This document shows positions 13,343 to 36,479 of a stretch of 64,000 nt of DNA, piece by piece. Numbering within the stretch: the stretch's first letter is position 1; each line of letters starts with the position of its first letter. Source of the DNA: Thunnus maccoyii (lineage: Eukaryota > Chordata > Actinopteri > Scombriformes > Scombridae); NCBI RefSeq assembly GCF_910596095.1, contig NC_056539.1:7762501-7826500 (forward strand). Direction: 5' to 3'. Both the position numbers and the translations under genes were made by a program. The notes beneath the pieces are model-generated. The model was not told the origin of the DNA, ran no database searches, and saw only the letters and a program-made list of their open reading frames with translations.

Positions 13343-15088
13343 ATGGAGACAAGTGGAAACAAAAAAAGCAAGAAAGGCAGGAACAAGAGGATCATCAAAC
13401 ATATCCCGCGTACCTCCAATCAGGGTGGTGCTCCCCTCAGCCCAGAAAAAAAGTCTGTCAAGACTGAAGACCGGGCCAGCAAAAAGGACCAAGAGGAAAG
13501 GGAGAAACCTCAACCGGTGGTGGAGGAAAAGAAAGAAAAACCCCAGCCGGTAAACCCATGGAAGAAAAACCTCCAAGAGGGGAGCAACCTGGTGTACTGC
13601 CAGGTACATAACAAAGCTGATTACCCTGCCCTGCCGAGACGACATTTCAGGCAGGGTCAGATGAGACAGGAGCCAGAGTTACCAACCACAGCTCCAGAGT
13701 CAAAGCCTGCCAAATCACCTGAGGAGGCAGAGCCTGTCACAGCTCCCCAAGAGCCAGAGCCTGTCACAGCTCCCCAAGAGCCAGAGTCTGCAACACCACC
13801 TGAAAAGCCAGAATCTGTCACAGCTCCTCAGGAGCCAGAGCTTGTCACAGCTCCCCTTGAGCCAGAGCCTGCAACAGCTCCTCAGGAGCCAGAGCCTGCA
13901 ACAGCTCCTCAGGAGCCAGAGCCTGCCACAGCTCTCCAAGAGCAAGAGCCTGCAACAGCTCCTCAGGAGCCAGAGCATGCCATTGCCCTCCAAGAGCCAG
14001 AGCCTGCCACAGCCCTCCAAGAGCCAGAGCCTGCCACAGCCCTCCAAGAGCCAGTGCCTGCAACAGCTCCTCAGGAGCCAGAGCCTGCCACAGCCCTCCA
14101 AGAGCCAGAGCCTGCCACAGCTCTCCAAGAGCCAGAGCCTGCAACAGCTCCTCAGGAGCCAGAGCATGCCATTGCCCTCCAAGAGCCAGAGCCTGCAACA
14201 ACTCCTCAGGAGCCAGTGCCTGCCACAGCCCTCCAAGAGCCAGAGCCTGCCACAGCCCTCCAAAAGCCAGAGCCTGCAGCAGCTCCTCAGGAGCCACATC
14301 CAACCATATTAACCAAATTATTTGCAGATCTAGGGCTCACTGTGACAGCAGGACAACAGCCTGCATGTCCAGTGCAGAAAACCAGTGTGGAGGTCTACTG
14401 TGAGCAGACCAACCAGGCTCTGCTCCAAATCCCTGAGCTTGAGCTTCAGAGGATCGGAGAAGAGAAGGAGGAGCAGATCTCCAAACTGGCAAAGGAGAAA
14501 GAAATCCTGCTAAAAGAGGTAGTGCAATGGAAACAATTGCTGAAGAGCCAAACAACAGAGGCAAACCTCCAGCAAGGATTTCTAAAGGCTCAGCTATCCA
14601 AAGAGAGGCAGGCCAACAGTGAAGCGTCTAATAAAATTAGGCAGTTAGAGAACGCTCTGGAGGCTGAGAAGAAAGAGCAGGGAGAGATGGAAATGGTCTT
14701 GGCCCAAAACATGGAGTTAACATTTAGAATGGAGGCTACCTTGGTCCAGGCAAACAAGGACCTGCAACACAAAACAGACCAGTGGGAGGAGGACAGGTCC
14801 CGTCTCCTGGCCAAACAGCAGGATGAGACCTCCCGTTTGTTGGCAGCACTCAAGCAGGCTAAAGAGGACCTCGAGAACGAGAGGCGCCAGTGGAAGGAGG
14901 AAAAGTCCCTTCTACTGGAGTCTCTCAGTAACAAGACCCTCGAGGAGAAGGAGGGAGCCAGCGGAGGCTTGATTGACAGGATGGCTGATCTGGAGAGGCA
15001 GATGGAAGAGATTGAGATCGAAGCCAAAGAGCCCAAGAAAAGCAAGAAGAAATCTCTGTGGAAAAGATTCCGCCAGTTATTCAAATAA
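13343..15088 (+). CDS. Unrecognised repeat-rich coiled-coil protein, right palindrome copy (581 aa)
   Basis: This is the mirror copy of the left gene, 581 codons in one exon. Architecture is identical: basic N-terminus, NPWKKNL/ADYPALP block, Pro-Glu-Ala 9-mers, long coiled coil and KKSLWKRFRQLFK tail. It has exactly 27 more residues, three 9-residue units, all in the repeat zone. Outside the repeats I see only a handful of replacements (for example ADLGF/ADLGL, NVEVY/SVEVY, EVLLKE/EILLKE). The start ATG has a purine at -3 and G at +4, and both copies conserve it. The stop codon overlaps an AATAAA at 15084-15089. The two genes are divergent, with start codons 406 bp apart, so a common promoter region is likely. 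Function is unknown. Confidence 0.77.
   Translation: METSGNKKSKKGRNKRIIKHIPRTSNQGGAPLSPEKKSVKTEDRASKKDQEEREKPQPVVEEKKEKPQPVNPWKKNLQEGSNLVYCQVHNKADYPALPRRHFRQGQMRQEPELPTTAPESKPAKSPEEAEPVTAPQEPEPVTAPQEPESATPPEKPESVTAPQEPELVTAPLEPEPATAPQEPEPATAPQEPEPATALQEQEPATAPQEPEHAIALQEPEPATALQEPEPATALQEPVPATAPQEPEPATALQEPEPATALQEPEPATAPQEPEHAIALQEPEPATTPQEPVPATALQEPEPATALQKPEPAAAPQEPHPTILTKLFADLGLTVTAGQQPACPVQKTSVEVYCEQTNQALLQIPELELQRIGEEKEEQISKLAKEKEILLKEVVQWKQLLKSQTTEANLQQGFLKAQLSKERQANSEASNKIRQLENALEAEKKEQGEMEMVLAQNMELTFRMEATLVQANKDLQHKTDQWEEDRSRLLAKQQDETSRLLAALKQAKEDLENERRQWKEEKSLLLESLSNKTLEEKEGASGGLIDRMADLERQMEEIEIEAKEPKKSKKKSLWKRFRQLFK
13730..14300 (+). repeat. 27-bp coding tandem repeat in right copy
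   Basis: Same 27-bp unit as in the left copy, three units more in total. Higher-order order differs between copies (positions of the EPEHAIALQ and QEPVPATA variants). The array has therefore rearranged after the arms were formed or last converted. Confidence 0.9.
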
Positions 15089-15258
15089 ACTGGAGCTCTC
15101 CATCCTGCACATCTCTCCCATCACCACACCACCCAACCCCATCATGCAAGATACAAGACCAGACCTCAACCACTAATCCTACTCCATTAACCCTACTCCC
15201 CAATACTATTAACCCTCACCCCTAATCTCCCCTTTACCTTCCCATTTTTCCTCTTATT

Positions 15259-15306
15259 AAATGCATAAATATATGAAATGCATGCATTTCATATATTTAT
15301 GCATTT
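15259..15306. repeat. Perfect 48-bp palindrome, right arm
   Basis: Identical counterpart of 11054-11101, 171 bp after the right gene's stop codon. It is followed by the TG microsatellite. No base breaks the symmetry in either copy. Confidence 0.95.
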
Positions 15307-15320
15307 CCTAATCCCTGTTA

Positions 15321-15324
<4 letters not shown>

Positions 15325-15367
<43 letters not shown>

Positions 15368-15410
15368 GTGTGTGTGTGTGTATCCCCACGCATACACACA
15401 CATACACACA
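15325..15410. repeat. TG/CA microsatellite in right arm
   Basis: A long TG run with GC interruptions followed by a short CA run. The left-arm counterpart (about 10984-11040) is much shorter, which accounts for part of the arm length difference. Confidence 0.9.
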
Positions 15411-16142
15411 CAAACACCCATTACTCTCACCCATTTAATTCGGCACTTTTCTCTCATTAAATACATCAAAAATATAAATGTTTTTTGTATACTTTTTCAA
15501 TACAGTTCAAAATTTCACAGTATGGAAAATGACATTAAAAAAATTGGAAAAAACCTTTGAAAACTGTATTTGTATTTGCAGATGTTTATACTGTTTTGTT
15601 TCTACTGTCTTGGTTTCACAGTTTAAGTATAGTTAAATGTTGACCTTTTTACTAAATAATCCTCTTTAACCAATTAATTACTGGACATATATCAGAATTG
15701 GGGTCAGGATATAACTCTGGAATTATGAGTTTGGAGTTTATATTTTCCAGTCATATAATTTCTCATCAACAACAGTACCTTTTTACTTATAAACATCTAG
15801 AGCAGGACAAACTCTTCTTTCTATATCTGATAGACAAATGCATGTGCAGAAATATAATTGTCTGGAACTTAAAACTGCATTAAAAGATTACACAGGCGCA
15901 TCTGCGTAGGTGTCATCTTATTAGCCTTCAGAGAACTGAGTACATTTGTGCTACACTGCATAAAGTATCTATTTAATGTATACAGACAGAATTTGGAATT
16001 ATGGAGTAAAAAGTTCAATTGGAAATGGTGCAAATGTGAGGGAAGAATATATTTCTTAAATAATCACTGCTTAATAGTGTCTGATGTTGTCACTAACAGC
16101 TTTTAAACTTCTCACACAGAACAGCTTTTCCACCAGTGTCAA

Positions 16143-16799
16143 CAACAACAACACTGAGGAATATATTGTATATTATATATAAACAATTCTACTTGCTAAA
16201 TATAAATCTCCCCCTGTATTTGAAATAATTACAAATTCATTACCAATCTGTCTAAATTTTTTAAGACATATAGTATTTCCTGTTTTTCATCATATTGGAG
16301 AAGCAGAAAGCGACAGGTGATTAAACAGACAGTAACATATTGTAGGGAAAGTCTCCTCATGTTTGAATGCAGACGGTATGAATCCTCAAGCAACAGGATG
16401 GCTCTTTCTTCAACCCCCCAGGAATGCTGGCCAACAACACATCAGTGAGATTTACAAACCTCTCACTGACCAGACCATCAACACAATGTCCTGTGAACAC
16501 CAACTTTGACCGACAAATTCACAATCCAGTGTGAACTGCAAGCACAATGTGGATAAACATCACCTCACCACTGGATATCACAACTCACCTGTAGGGACCA
16601 GTCACCAAGTGTGTTTACCCATACAAGGAATTTGACTCCGGTTTCTCGTTCATCACTTACATACAGTTCCAAGAACAATGTTCAGGAAGATGCACACGGA
16701 CATACAGAAAGGGTGAAATCTTCAGTCAGAATATACATACATATGTATATAAAAGGTGACTGAAAAGAGTAAATTCAGGAAATCTACTGGTAACAATGA
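16143..16799. other. Unassigned sequence between palindrome and LINE remnant
   Basis: No coding frame, named repeat or RNA gene is recognised here. Composition is mixed, AT-rich at both ends. It may contain the degraded 5' part of the adjacent LINE, but I cannot show that. Confidence 0.3.
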
Positions 16800-18645
16800 C
16801 ATTTTTAATGAAGTGCAGAGGTCTCCTAAATTATTTAAATTATTTTCTGTTTTAGCTATTTCAGGTTTGTTTTGATGATGGCATTATTCCTTCTCAGTGG
16901 TATAAGATCAACATTAAACTTATCCCTAAAGCATCAACAAATGATCCCAAATTAGCACTTAGCTATAGAGGCATTAGCCTTATCAGCACCGTGTATAAAT
17001 GTATTCATTGCTCTTTAATCACAGACTTGTAGGACAAGTTTGCTGGTAGGAAAAATGGCTTCAGAAAAAGCTAGAGCTATTGATTACATATATATACTGT
17101 TACATCAGCTGTCAAAACAAGAATTGAGGAAAATACGTCTACATTATTATGTTTTATTGATTTTCAGAAGGTGTTTGATTGGGTAAATAGAGACCTCTTC
17201 TCTTGCTAACTTCAGGAGTTGATGGATAATTGTTTAATGCCATTAAGTCTCTTTATTGAGCACCTGTTGCCTGTGTTCAAGTTAATGAGTTTAAAACAAG
17301 ATGGTTTCCAACAGTTTGGTGTTAAACAAGGAGACGTGTTGTCACCAACACTGTTCTCTGTTTATGTTCATGATTTAGCTTTTAAATGAAATCTTGTAAA
17401 CTGGGAGATGATTTATTTTATTTACTTTATGCTGATGATATAATTTTACTAGCAGAACATGAAAAAGATCTACAGGAAATGTTCATGCTGAATGGTGCTG
17501 GAAATGGAGACTTATGGTAAACCAAGATAAAACAAAAATAGCACATTTCAGGCAGCAATCAGTTGCAAGAAGTGCAGTTATTTTTAAACTTGGTTCAACA
17601 GTGCTGTCATATGCTGACCAGTATAAATATTTAGGTTTTATTTTGGATGAGCATCTCACTTATAATTAGGGTAGTAGTGTTTTAGTGAATTCAACAGGTA
17701 GGGAACTGGGATCAATGCTGATCAAAGGCAAACTCTGTAAAGATCTGGGATTTTGTACTTATACACAACTGTATAAGTCTTGTGTGTGTCATGTTTCAGT
17801 TATATGTCATTTGGTGATGACATGTGAATTGTAACATCAAACATTACACAGCTATTCGATGGGTTTTTGGGAGTTCATAAACTTACAACAGTTTTGGTCA
17901 TTAGTGGTGATATGGGATGAAACCACCTAATGTCAGAAATGTGAGATGATCTGACTGTGGAACAGAGTTGCGAACACGCCTCAACAGAGGCTCACTAGAA
18001 AGATTTTTGATTGGGACATTTTGCATGGACACCTCTGGATTAATGAGGTGAAATCCTTATTTTGTATGATTGATTCTTTTTTATTTTCCAAAACAGATTA
18101 CAGCATAATATTCATGATTCCCACCGCAACTAACTCTTCCTGATGTACAAAGAAAGATGGTCTGTTGATGTTTGGTACAAACCTAAATAAAGAAAATGTT
18201 GTCTGATGAAAAACAACTACAGTGTAGACGCTCATGTAAAGCAGAATTTATCCCAAAGTCAAAGATCTCTGTGTGCACAGTTGCATTCAGCTACATCACC
18301 ATCAGTTGTAGGAACAGGTCAGTTTACTTCTCTACCTGAAGAGAAAAGACTTTGTTTGATAAGTGATGAAGCTGAGACTGAAGATGAAGTCCATTTTATA
18401 TTTTATTACTCATGATGATTTAAGGGCTACACTATTTATTGTAGTGAAATGTTTTTCTGATGACTTTTTTCTGGATGGTTATAAAAACCTGGATGTGTGT
18501 TTCAGGGAGGGAACCTTTTGTGTGGCTGATTTTATTTGTAGAACTCGGTACAGAAGACAAAGTTCTTTATTTGCAATGTAAGTTTTGTTCTCGTCTGTGT
18601 TTGACAAATGTTTCACCACTGCAGCTGTATTTTGGTGTCTTGTAA
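16800..18645 (+). pseudogene. Decayed non-LTR retrotransposon (LINE) reverse transcriptase
   Basis: Conceptual translation across several frames shows LINE reverse transcriptase blocks in the right order. These are FDDGIIPSQWYK and SYRGISLIST near 16860-17000, FDWVNRDL near 17175, GVKQGDVLSPTLFSVYVHDLA near 17320-17380, the catalytic LLYADDIILLAE near 17430-17460, DQYKYLGFILDEHL near 17620-17655, and a C-terminal segment (EDEVHFIFY, LRATLF) near 18380-18440. Frameshifts and stops are frequent, so it is inactive. Block style resembles L2/RTE-like fish LINEs, but the clade is not certain. The short open frames at 18206-18581 belong to its tail and are not separate genes. Confidence 0.85.
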
Positions 18646-18804
18646 TTCCATGTGGCCTGAGCACTTGTATGTGCATGACACAATAACTAACTAACCTGAT
18701 AAATAATGTAGGATATTATAATTACTTTTTGTAGATTTACATGTGGTGTGAATGTCAACAGTTAGGCTATTGGTAGCCATCATAACTGAAAAGAGCCACA
18801 GTAT

Positions 18805-18838
18805 TTCAATATAACACAGTGGAGTGTGTTATATTGAA
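18805..18838. repeat. Short perfect hairpin adjoining a MITE
   Basis: TTCAATATAACAC and GTGTTATATTGAA form a 13-bp perfect inverted repeat with an 8-bp loop, overlapping the left end of the palindromic element at 18833. Confidence 0.8.
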
Positions 18839-18910
18839 AAGCGTTCCTAATATTTTGCCCTCCTCATGTATATTAATGGGGTGGACAAAATATTAGGAAC
18901 ACTTTTCAAT
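18833..18910. mobile_element. Palindromic MITE-like element
   Basis: The ends ATTGAAAAGCGTTCCTAATA and TATTAGGAACACTTTTCAAT are imperfect inverted repeats of about 25 bp, around a core with CCTCATGTATATTAATGGGG. I recognise the GTTCCTAATATTTTG(C/T)CC text from many fish genomes, where it marks short non-autonomous DNA elements. Confidence 0.7.
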
Positions 18911-20224
18911 TTAATTTACCAGTACACCACCACCCACTATGACCTCAATAATAAACATAAAGTAAAATTATCACCTTTCTGACAATGTCAACAAAAACAA
19001 AATACATAAGCTTCATAAAAGTAGGATTTATGGCAGAACTGTTGTATTGGATTGCATGGGATTGCGCAGGGGTTCCTGATAAAGTGCTCAGTGACTGTGT
19101 ATATACAATAATAACACTGAGATTCCTGTCAGTACATAATGACAGGCCTATCTCCCCAAGCAGGCAATAACTAACTTAGCCTACAACAAAATGTTATATC
19201 TCAACGATTTACTTTATGATTATAGAGGCTGTTTTGTTGGCTTAATAACTTTTTTTTGAGACAGCACATTGTGCTGTTAAAATGATATAATGCACATACT
19301 GGATCAACAAGAGTTTCAATTTGAGCCTCTCACAGTTTGTGAGTCACCTGGCTGCAGCAACATGGCAGACGACGATCACAATGATAAACCATGATGGTCG
19401 ACCGTATACAGGAAGTCATGTTGTAACGGTCATCTGCACACAGGAAGTCATGTAACAATATGAGCGCAAGTGGTTCTACTTCGCAGTATTTACTGAAGAG
19501 AAGAAGATGAAATGCCAGTACCAATTAACTGAATATAGTTTTTTTTATAACTGTCGTTTATCTGTGATAAAATGTAATATTACTGGCTGAGCTTTCCCCT
19601 TTAGGAAGGTGGCCTTGTGAGTAACCTGTGGGTGTGATGGAGTCTAGCGGGCTTGTTGTGGGAAGTGAGTCTCTCTGGTGTGTGGGAGTTGTACCAGCGC
19701 TTAGCTGCAGCCACAGTGTAGTGCATACCGTTGTCAGCAATAAAGTGTCTGGATAAACTCAGGGCACAGCGTAAATGTTATTGAAAGGCCATGTATTATG
19801 TCCCTGTTAAAGTCTCTGTTCCTGCAATGTGACAACGGCTCTCTTGCTATTCTTCATCGCAGAGTTGGTCTGGACTATTACAAAGCTAGTTAGAGGTCTC
19901 CTCACTATGGTTTGGATCTGGAAAGGTGACAATTATCAAAGTTCTTGTTTGTTAAAAGTTGTAAAATAAGTTAATGTAGAATGTGGTAAAATCTCAATAC
20001 AAATTTATTTGTGACATAATAATGCATGTAAAAAGTCACTGAATGTGCGATGTAATTTGTTGTGTTTTCCAGTTGACATACAGAGTTCTGGAGGGCTGCG
20101 GGGGCTTCATCAGGTTCTCTGCAGAAAAAGAAATGCAATTGGGTGTCAGGCTATATAAAAATTCTTAATTAAAAGACTTGTTGAAATAATATGTGGACTT
20201 GAATGACTGTTTAAAAATGTTTGG
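18911..20224. other. Non-coding sequence, possible old LTR-like part
   Basis: No gene is recognised. The part 19330-19760 contains two nearby copies of ACAGGAAGTCATGT and ends with CAATAAAGTGTCTGG, which superficially resembles the poly(A) end of a retroviral LTR. No partner LTR or TG...CA borders were found, so it is left unassigned. Confidence 0.3.
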
Positions 20225-20412
20225 GATGAAATGTAAGCTGGGCTTATTGCCCAACATCAGTGGGAGCAAATCACTGCTGCCAAGTTCCAAAATGTGATGA
20301 GAAGACCAGAGCAGTGGAGGCTCTTATAGCGGCATATTAATGTCCATGGTATCATAATCACTTATCACTATCACATGTGGAGAAAATGTTAGTTGTCCAC
20401 ATACTTTTGGTA
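20225..20412 (+). mobile_element. Degenerate 3' end of a Tc1-like DNA transposon
   Basis: The order TGGGAGCAAATCACTGCTGC, AGTTCCAAAATGTGATG, AGAGCAGTGGAGGCTCTTAT, CATATTAATGTCCATGGT and TGTCCACATACTTTTGG matches the remembered 3' end of a common fish Tc1-like element: transposase C-terminus, then the GTGTCCACATACTTTTGGCC terminal repeat. Stops are present and the 5' part is missing. Confidence 0.75.
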
Positions 20413-20417
20413 CGCCT

Positions 20418-20463
20418 GTGAACCCTTGGAAGAAAAACCTCCTAGAGGGGAGCAACCTGACAA
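20418..20463 (+). pseudogene. Short fragment matching the palindrome coiled-coil gene
   Basis: About 45 bp are nearly identical to 13549-13596 of the right palindrome gene. Translated in the same frame they read VNPWKKNLLEGSNL, against VNPWKKNLQEGSNL in the palindrome copies. The match stops abruptly, and the frame then closes after TRGSL. It sits between a Tc1-like end and a LINE fragment. Whether it came from the gene, or the gene captured a mobile sequence, cannot be decided here. Confidence 0.75.
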
Positions 20464-20489
20464 GAGGAAGTCTCTGAGGAAAACTCACC

Positions 20490-20840
20490 CAGCTCAGTGT
20501 TTCTGCCTCCAACAGTCAGTGGATCAACAAACTTCTGACAGACAGGAAGCAGCAAGTGACACTCTTCTCCTCATACACCAACAACTGCACCTCAGCTTGG
20601 CCTTGGTTCAGCCACCAAACAGGACAGGATCAGACTGCAAATAAGAACCGCAGAAAAGATCTTTGGTGCCAACTTGCCCACTATCTAGGACCGCTACAGC
20701 TCCAGAGTCAGGAAAAATAAGGGAAAGTCACCCCTCACAGGACCCCTCACACTCTGGATATAACCTATTCCAACTTCTGCCCTCTAGTACATGCTACAGA
20801 TAAGTGTATACCAAAGCAACCAGACACAAGAACAATTTCT
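20490..20840 (+). pseudogene. Second LINE reverse transcriptase remnant with internal deletion
   Basis: Translation gives QWINKLLTDRKQQV joined directly to YTNNCTS. In intact LINEs these blocks are separated by the PQGCVLSP region, so there is an internal deletion. Downstream IRTAEKIFGANLPTI, a stop, then DRYSSRVRK matches the C-terminal LPTIQDLYSSR motif of the same type of fish non-LTR element. It is inactive. Confidence 0.8.
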
Positions 20841-21278
20841 GCGCACACACCACTGGATCTAGAAATATCAGTGAAATTGCCTCAGTTTTCATAGACAAAA
20901 TAAGGTTTCACAACTCTGAAAGTGGGTGTAAACAGCGTTAAGGGTTTTTGATGCAAGGTCTAACACTAAATAACACTAATATCTAAATATCATTATTTAT
21001 GTTTCCCTTAAATTTCCCCCCAACTAAGACTAATCAGTACTTCTTGTTGCTCCACAGCATACAGTGACATGTACAAGCTAACAGAATTCGTCATTGTGAA
21101 GAAGTTTTACATTGGAAATACTGCAACTGTATATTTGTAATTAGGTCCAAGTTATGATTCTAATTGTTGGTGAATAGCTTCTTAAAACTGGTCACATTTG
21201 ACAGAGCCGCGCGCTTTCCCTCTCAGCATCACGTGACCCGATCAGGAAGTGTTAGACAATGTAGTTGTCTGATTTTTT

Positions 21279-21436
21279 TTCCTAGGATGGCAAAGGCATG
21301 ACCCGTCCTACTCTGCCTCTGATTGGCTAGTACTCGTTTCCTTCGTTGGTTGGATTGGTTAGGATAAGAGTAAGAGTGTCATGGTAAGCCAATCAGAGAC
21401 AGAGTAGAGCGGGTCATGACTTTGCCATCCTAGGAA
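21279..21436. promoter_or_regulatory. 49-bp inverted repeat with CCAAT boxes upstream of chd1l
   Basis: Left arm 21279-21328 and right arm 21387-21436 are inverted copies with about four mismatches in 49 bases, around a 58-bp loop. Outer ends read TCCTAGGATGGCAAAG and CTTTGCCATCCTAGGA. Both arms contain a CCAAT box (CTGATTGGCT and AGCCAATCAG), and another ATTGG lies in the loop. The right arm ends 72 bp before the chd1l start codon, so it occupies the core promoter or 5' UTR. It may be a MITE co-opted as promoter. Structure is seen, function is inferred. Confidence 0.7.
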
Positions 21437-21508
21437 ATAAAATCGCGTCCTGTACATGTCGATACTAAAGCAAGTTTTGTGTATGTTATAGTCTGTCGGT
21501 CTGGAAAC

Positions 21509-35845
<14,337 letters not shown>

Positions 35846-36079
35846 CACACTGTTTCATTGTTTTGTTTTTTCATCTTTTTTTTTTTTTGTAATGATCCTT
35901 CTGTCTCAAATTTGAATGAACTTTTCTGGCTGTTAGAAAATACACAAAATGTCAAAACAATTTGCAATCACAGATTTATAAGTGAAATAAGTAAACAAAT
36001 GAACACTTCTCTCTGCTGCTGGTTCGTGTCGACACTTGGCTCAGTTCTTTAACACACTGTAATCAACCAGGGTTTGTGT

Positions 36080-36085
36080 AATAAA
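36080..36085 (+). terminator. Candidate poly(A) signal of chd1l
   Basis: AATAAA about 235 bases after the chd1l stop codon, before the next gene's promoter region. Confidence 0.55.
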
Positions 36086-36479
36086 AAAAAGTCATAAATG
36101 CGGTGTGTGTGTGTGTATGACTTAAGTCACTTTCAGGGACAAAACCACATTTAAGACCAGTTGATATGGGGACAAAAGCTGTGTCCCCAGTTGGGAAAAA
36201 GCTGATTTTTGGGTCAGTGGTAATGTTTAGGGGTAAGGTAAGTCTCCAAGAAATTAATGTAAACCTATGTAATGTCCCCCAAAGTGACCTAGGACAACAT
36301 TTGTGTGTGTGTGTGTATGTGCGTGTGTGTAGGTGGAGCGTGTCAGCGGGGAGGTGCAGCTGAGCGTCAAACTAAAGCACAAACTCATCAAACACGTCGA
36401 TATTGTTTCATCTGTGTTGGGGTGACGGTGGAAATTACAACTGTATATTGATGCGTAGCTAAAAGTCGTCGTGTCGGCA
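36086..36479. repeat. Spacer with GT-flanked 'TCCCCAGTTGGG' type teleost repeat
   Basis: Positions 36120-36295 read GGGGACAAAAGCTGTGTCCC, CAGTTGGGAAAAAGCTG and AATGTCCCCCAAAGTGACCT between two GT microsatellites. I know this as a frequent fish repeat. It lies between the end of chd1l and the start of the traf3ip2-like gene. Confidence 0.55.

Larger units (their letters stand above)
13154..16142 (+). repeat. Right arm of large inverted repeat (palindrome)
   Basis: Mirror of 10254-13125. It is about 117 bp longer, explained mostly by 81 bp of extra coding repeat (three 27-bp units) and a longer TG tract near 15325-15380. It ends at ACCAGTGTCAA, after which the sequences differ. Arm identity looks well above 95 percent by eye, and an alignment would give the exact figure. 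Confidence 0.97.

Noticed and set aside
13715-14303. Long open frames of 150-190 codons antisense or out of frame to the coding repeats, and mirrored ones at 12048-12437
   Set aside because: They arise because the 27-bp unit has no stop in several frames. They lack starts, motifs or conservation outside the array.
18206-18645. Several 60-70 codon frames near 18.2-18.6 kb
   Set aside because: They are pieces of the decayed LINE reverse transcriptase tail, not separate genes.
19330-19760. Possible retroviral LTR ending in CAATAAAGTGTCTGG
   Set aside because: No TG...CA borders, target duplication or partner copy could be found by eye.
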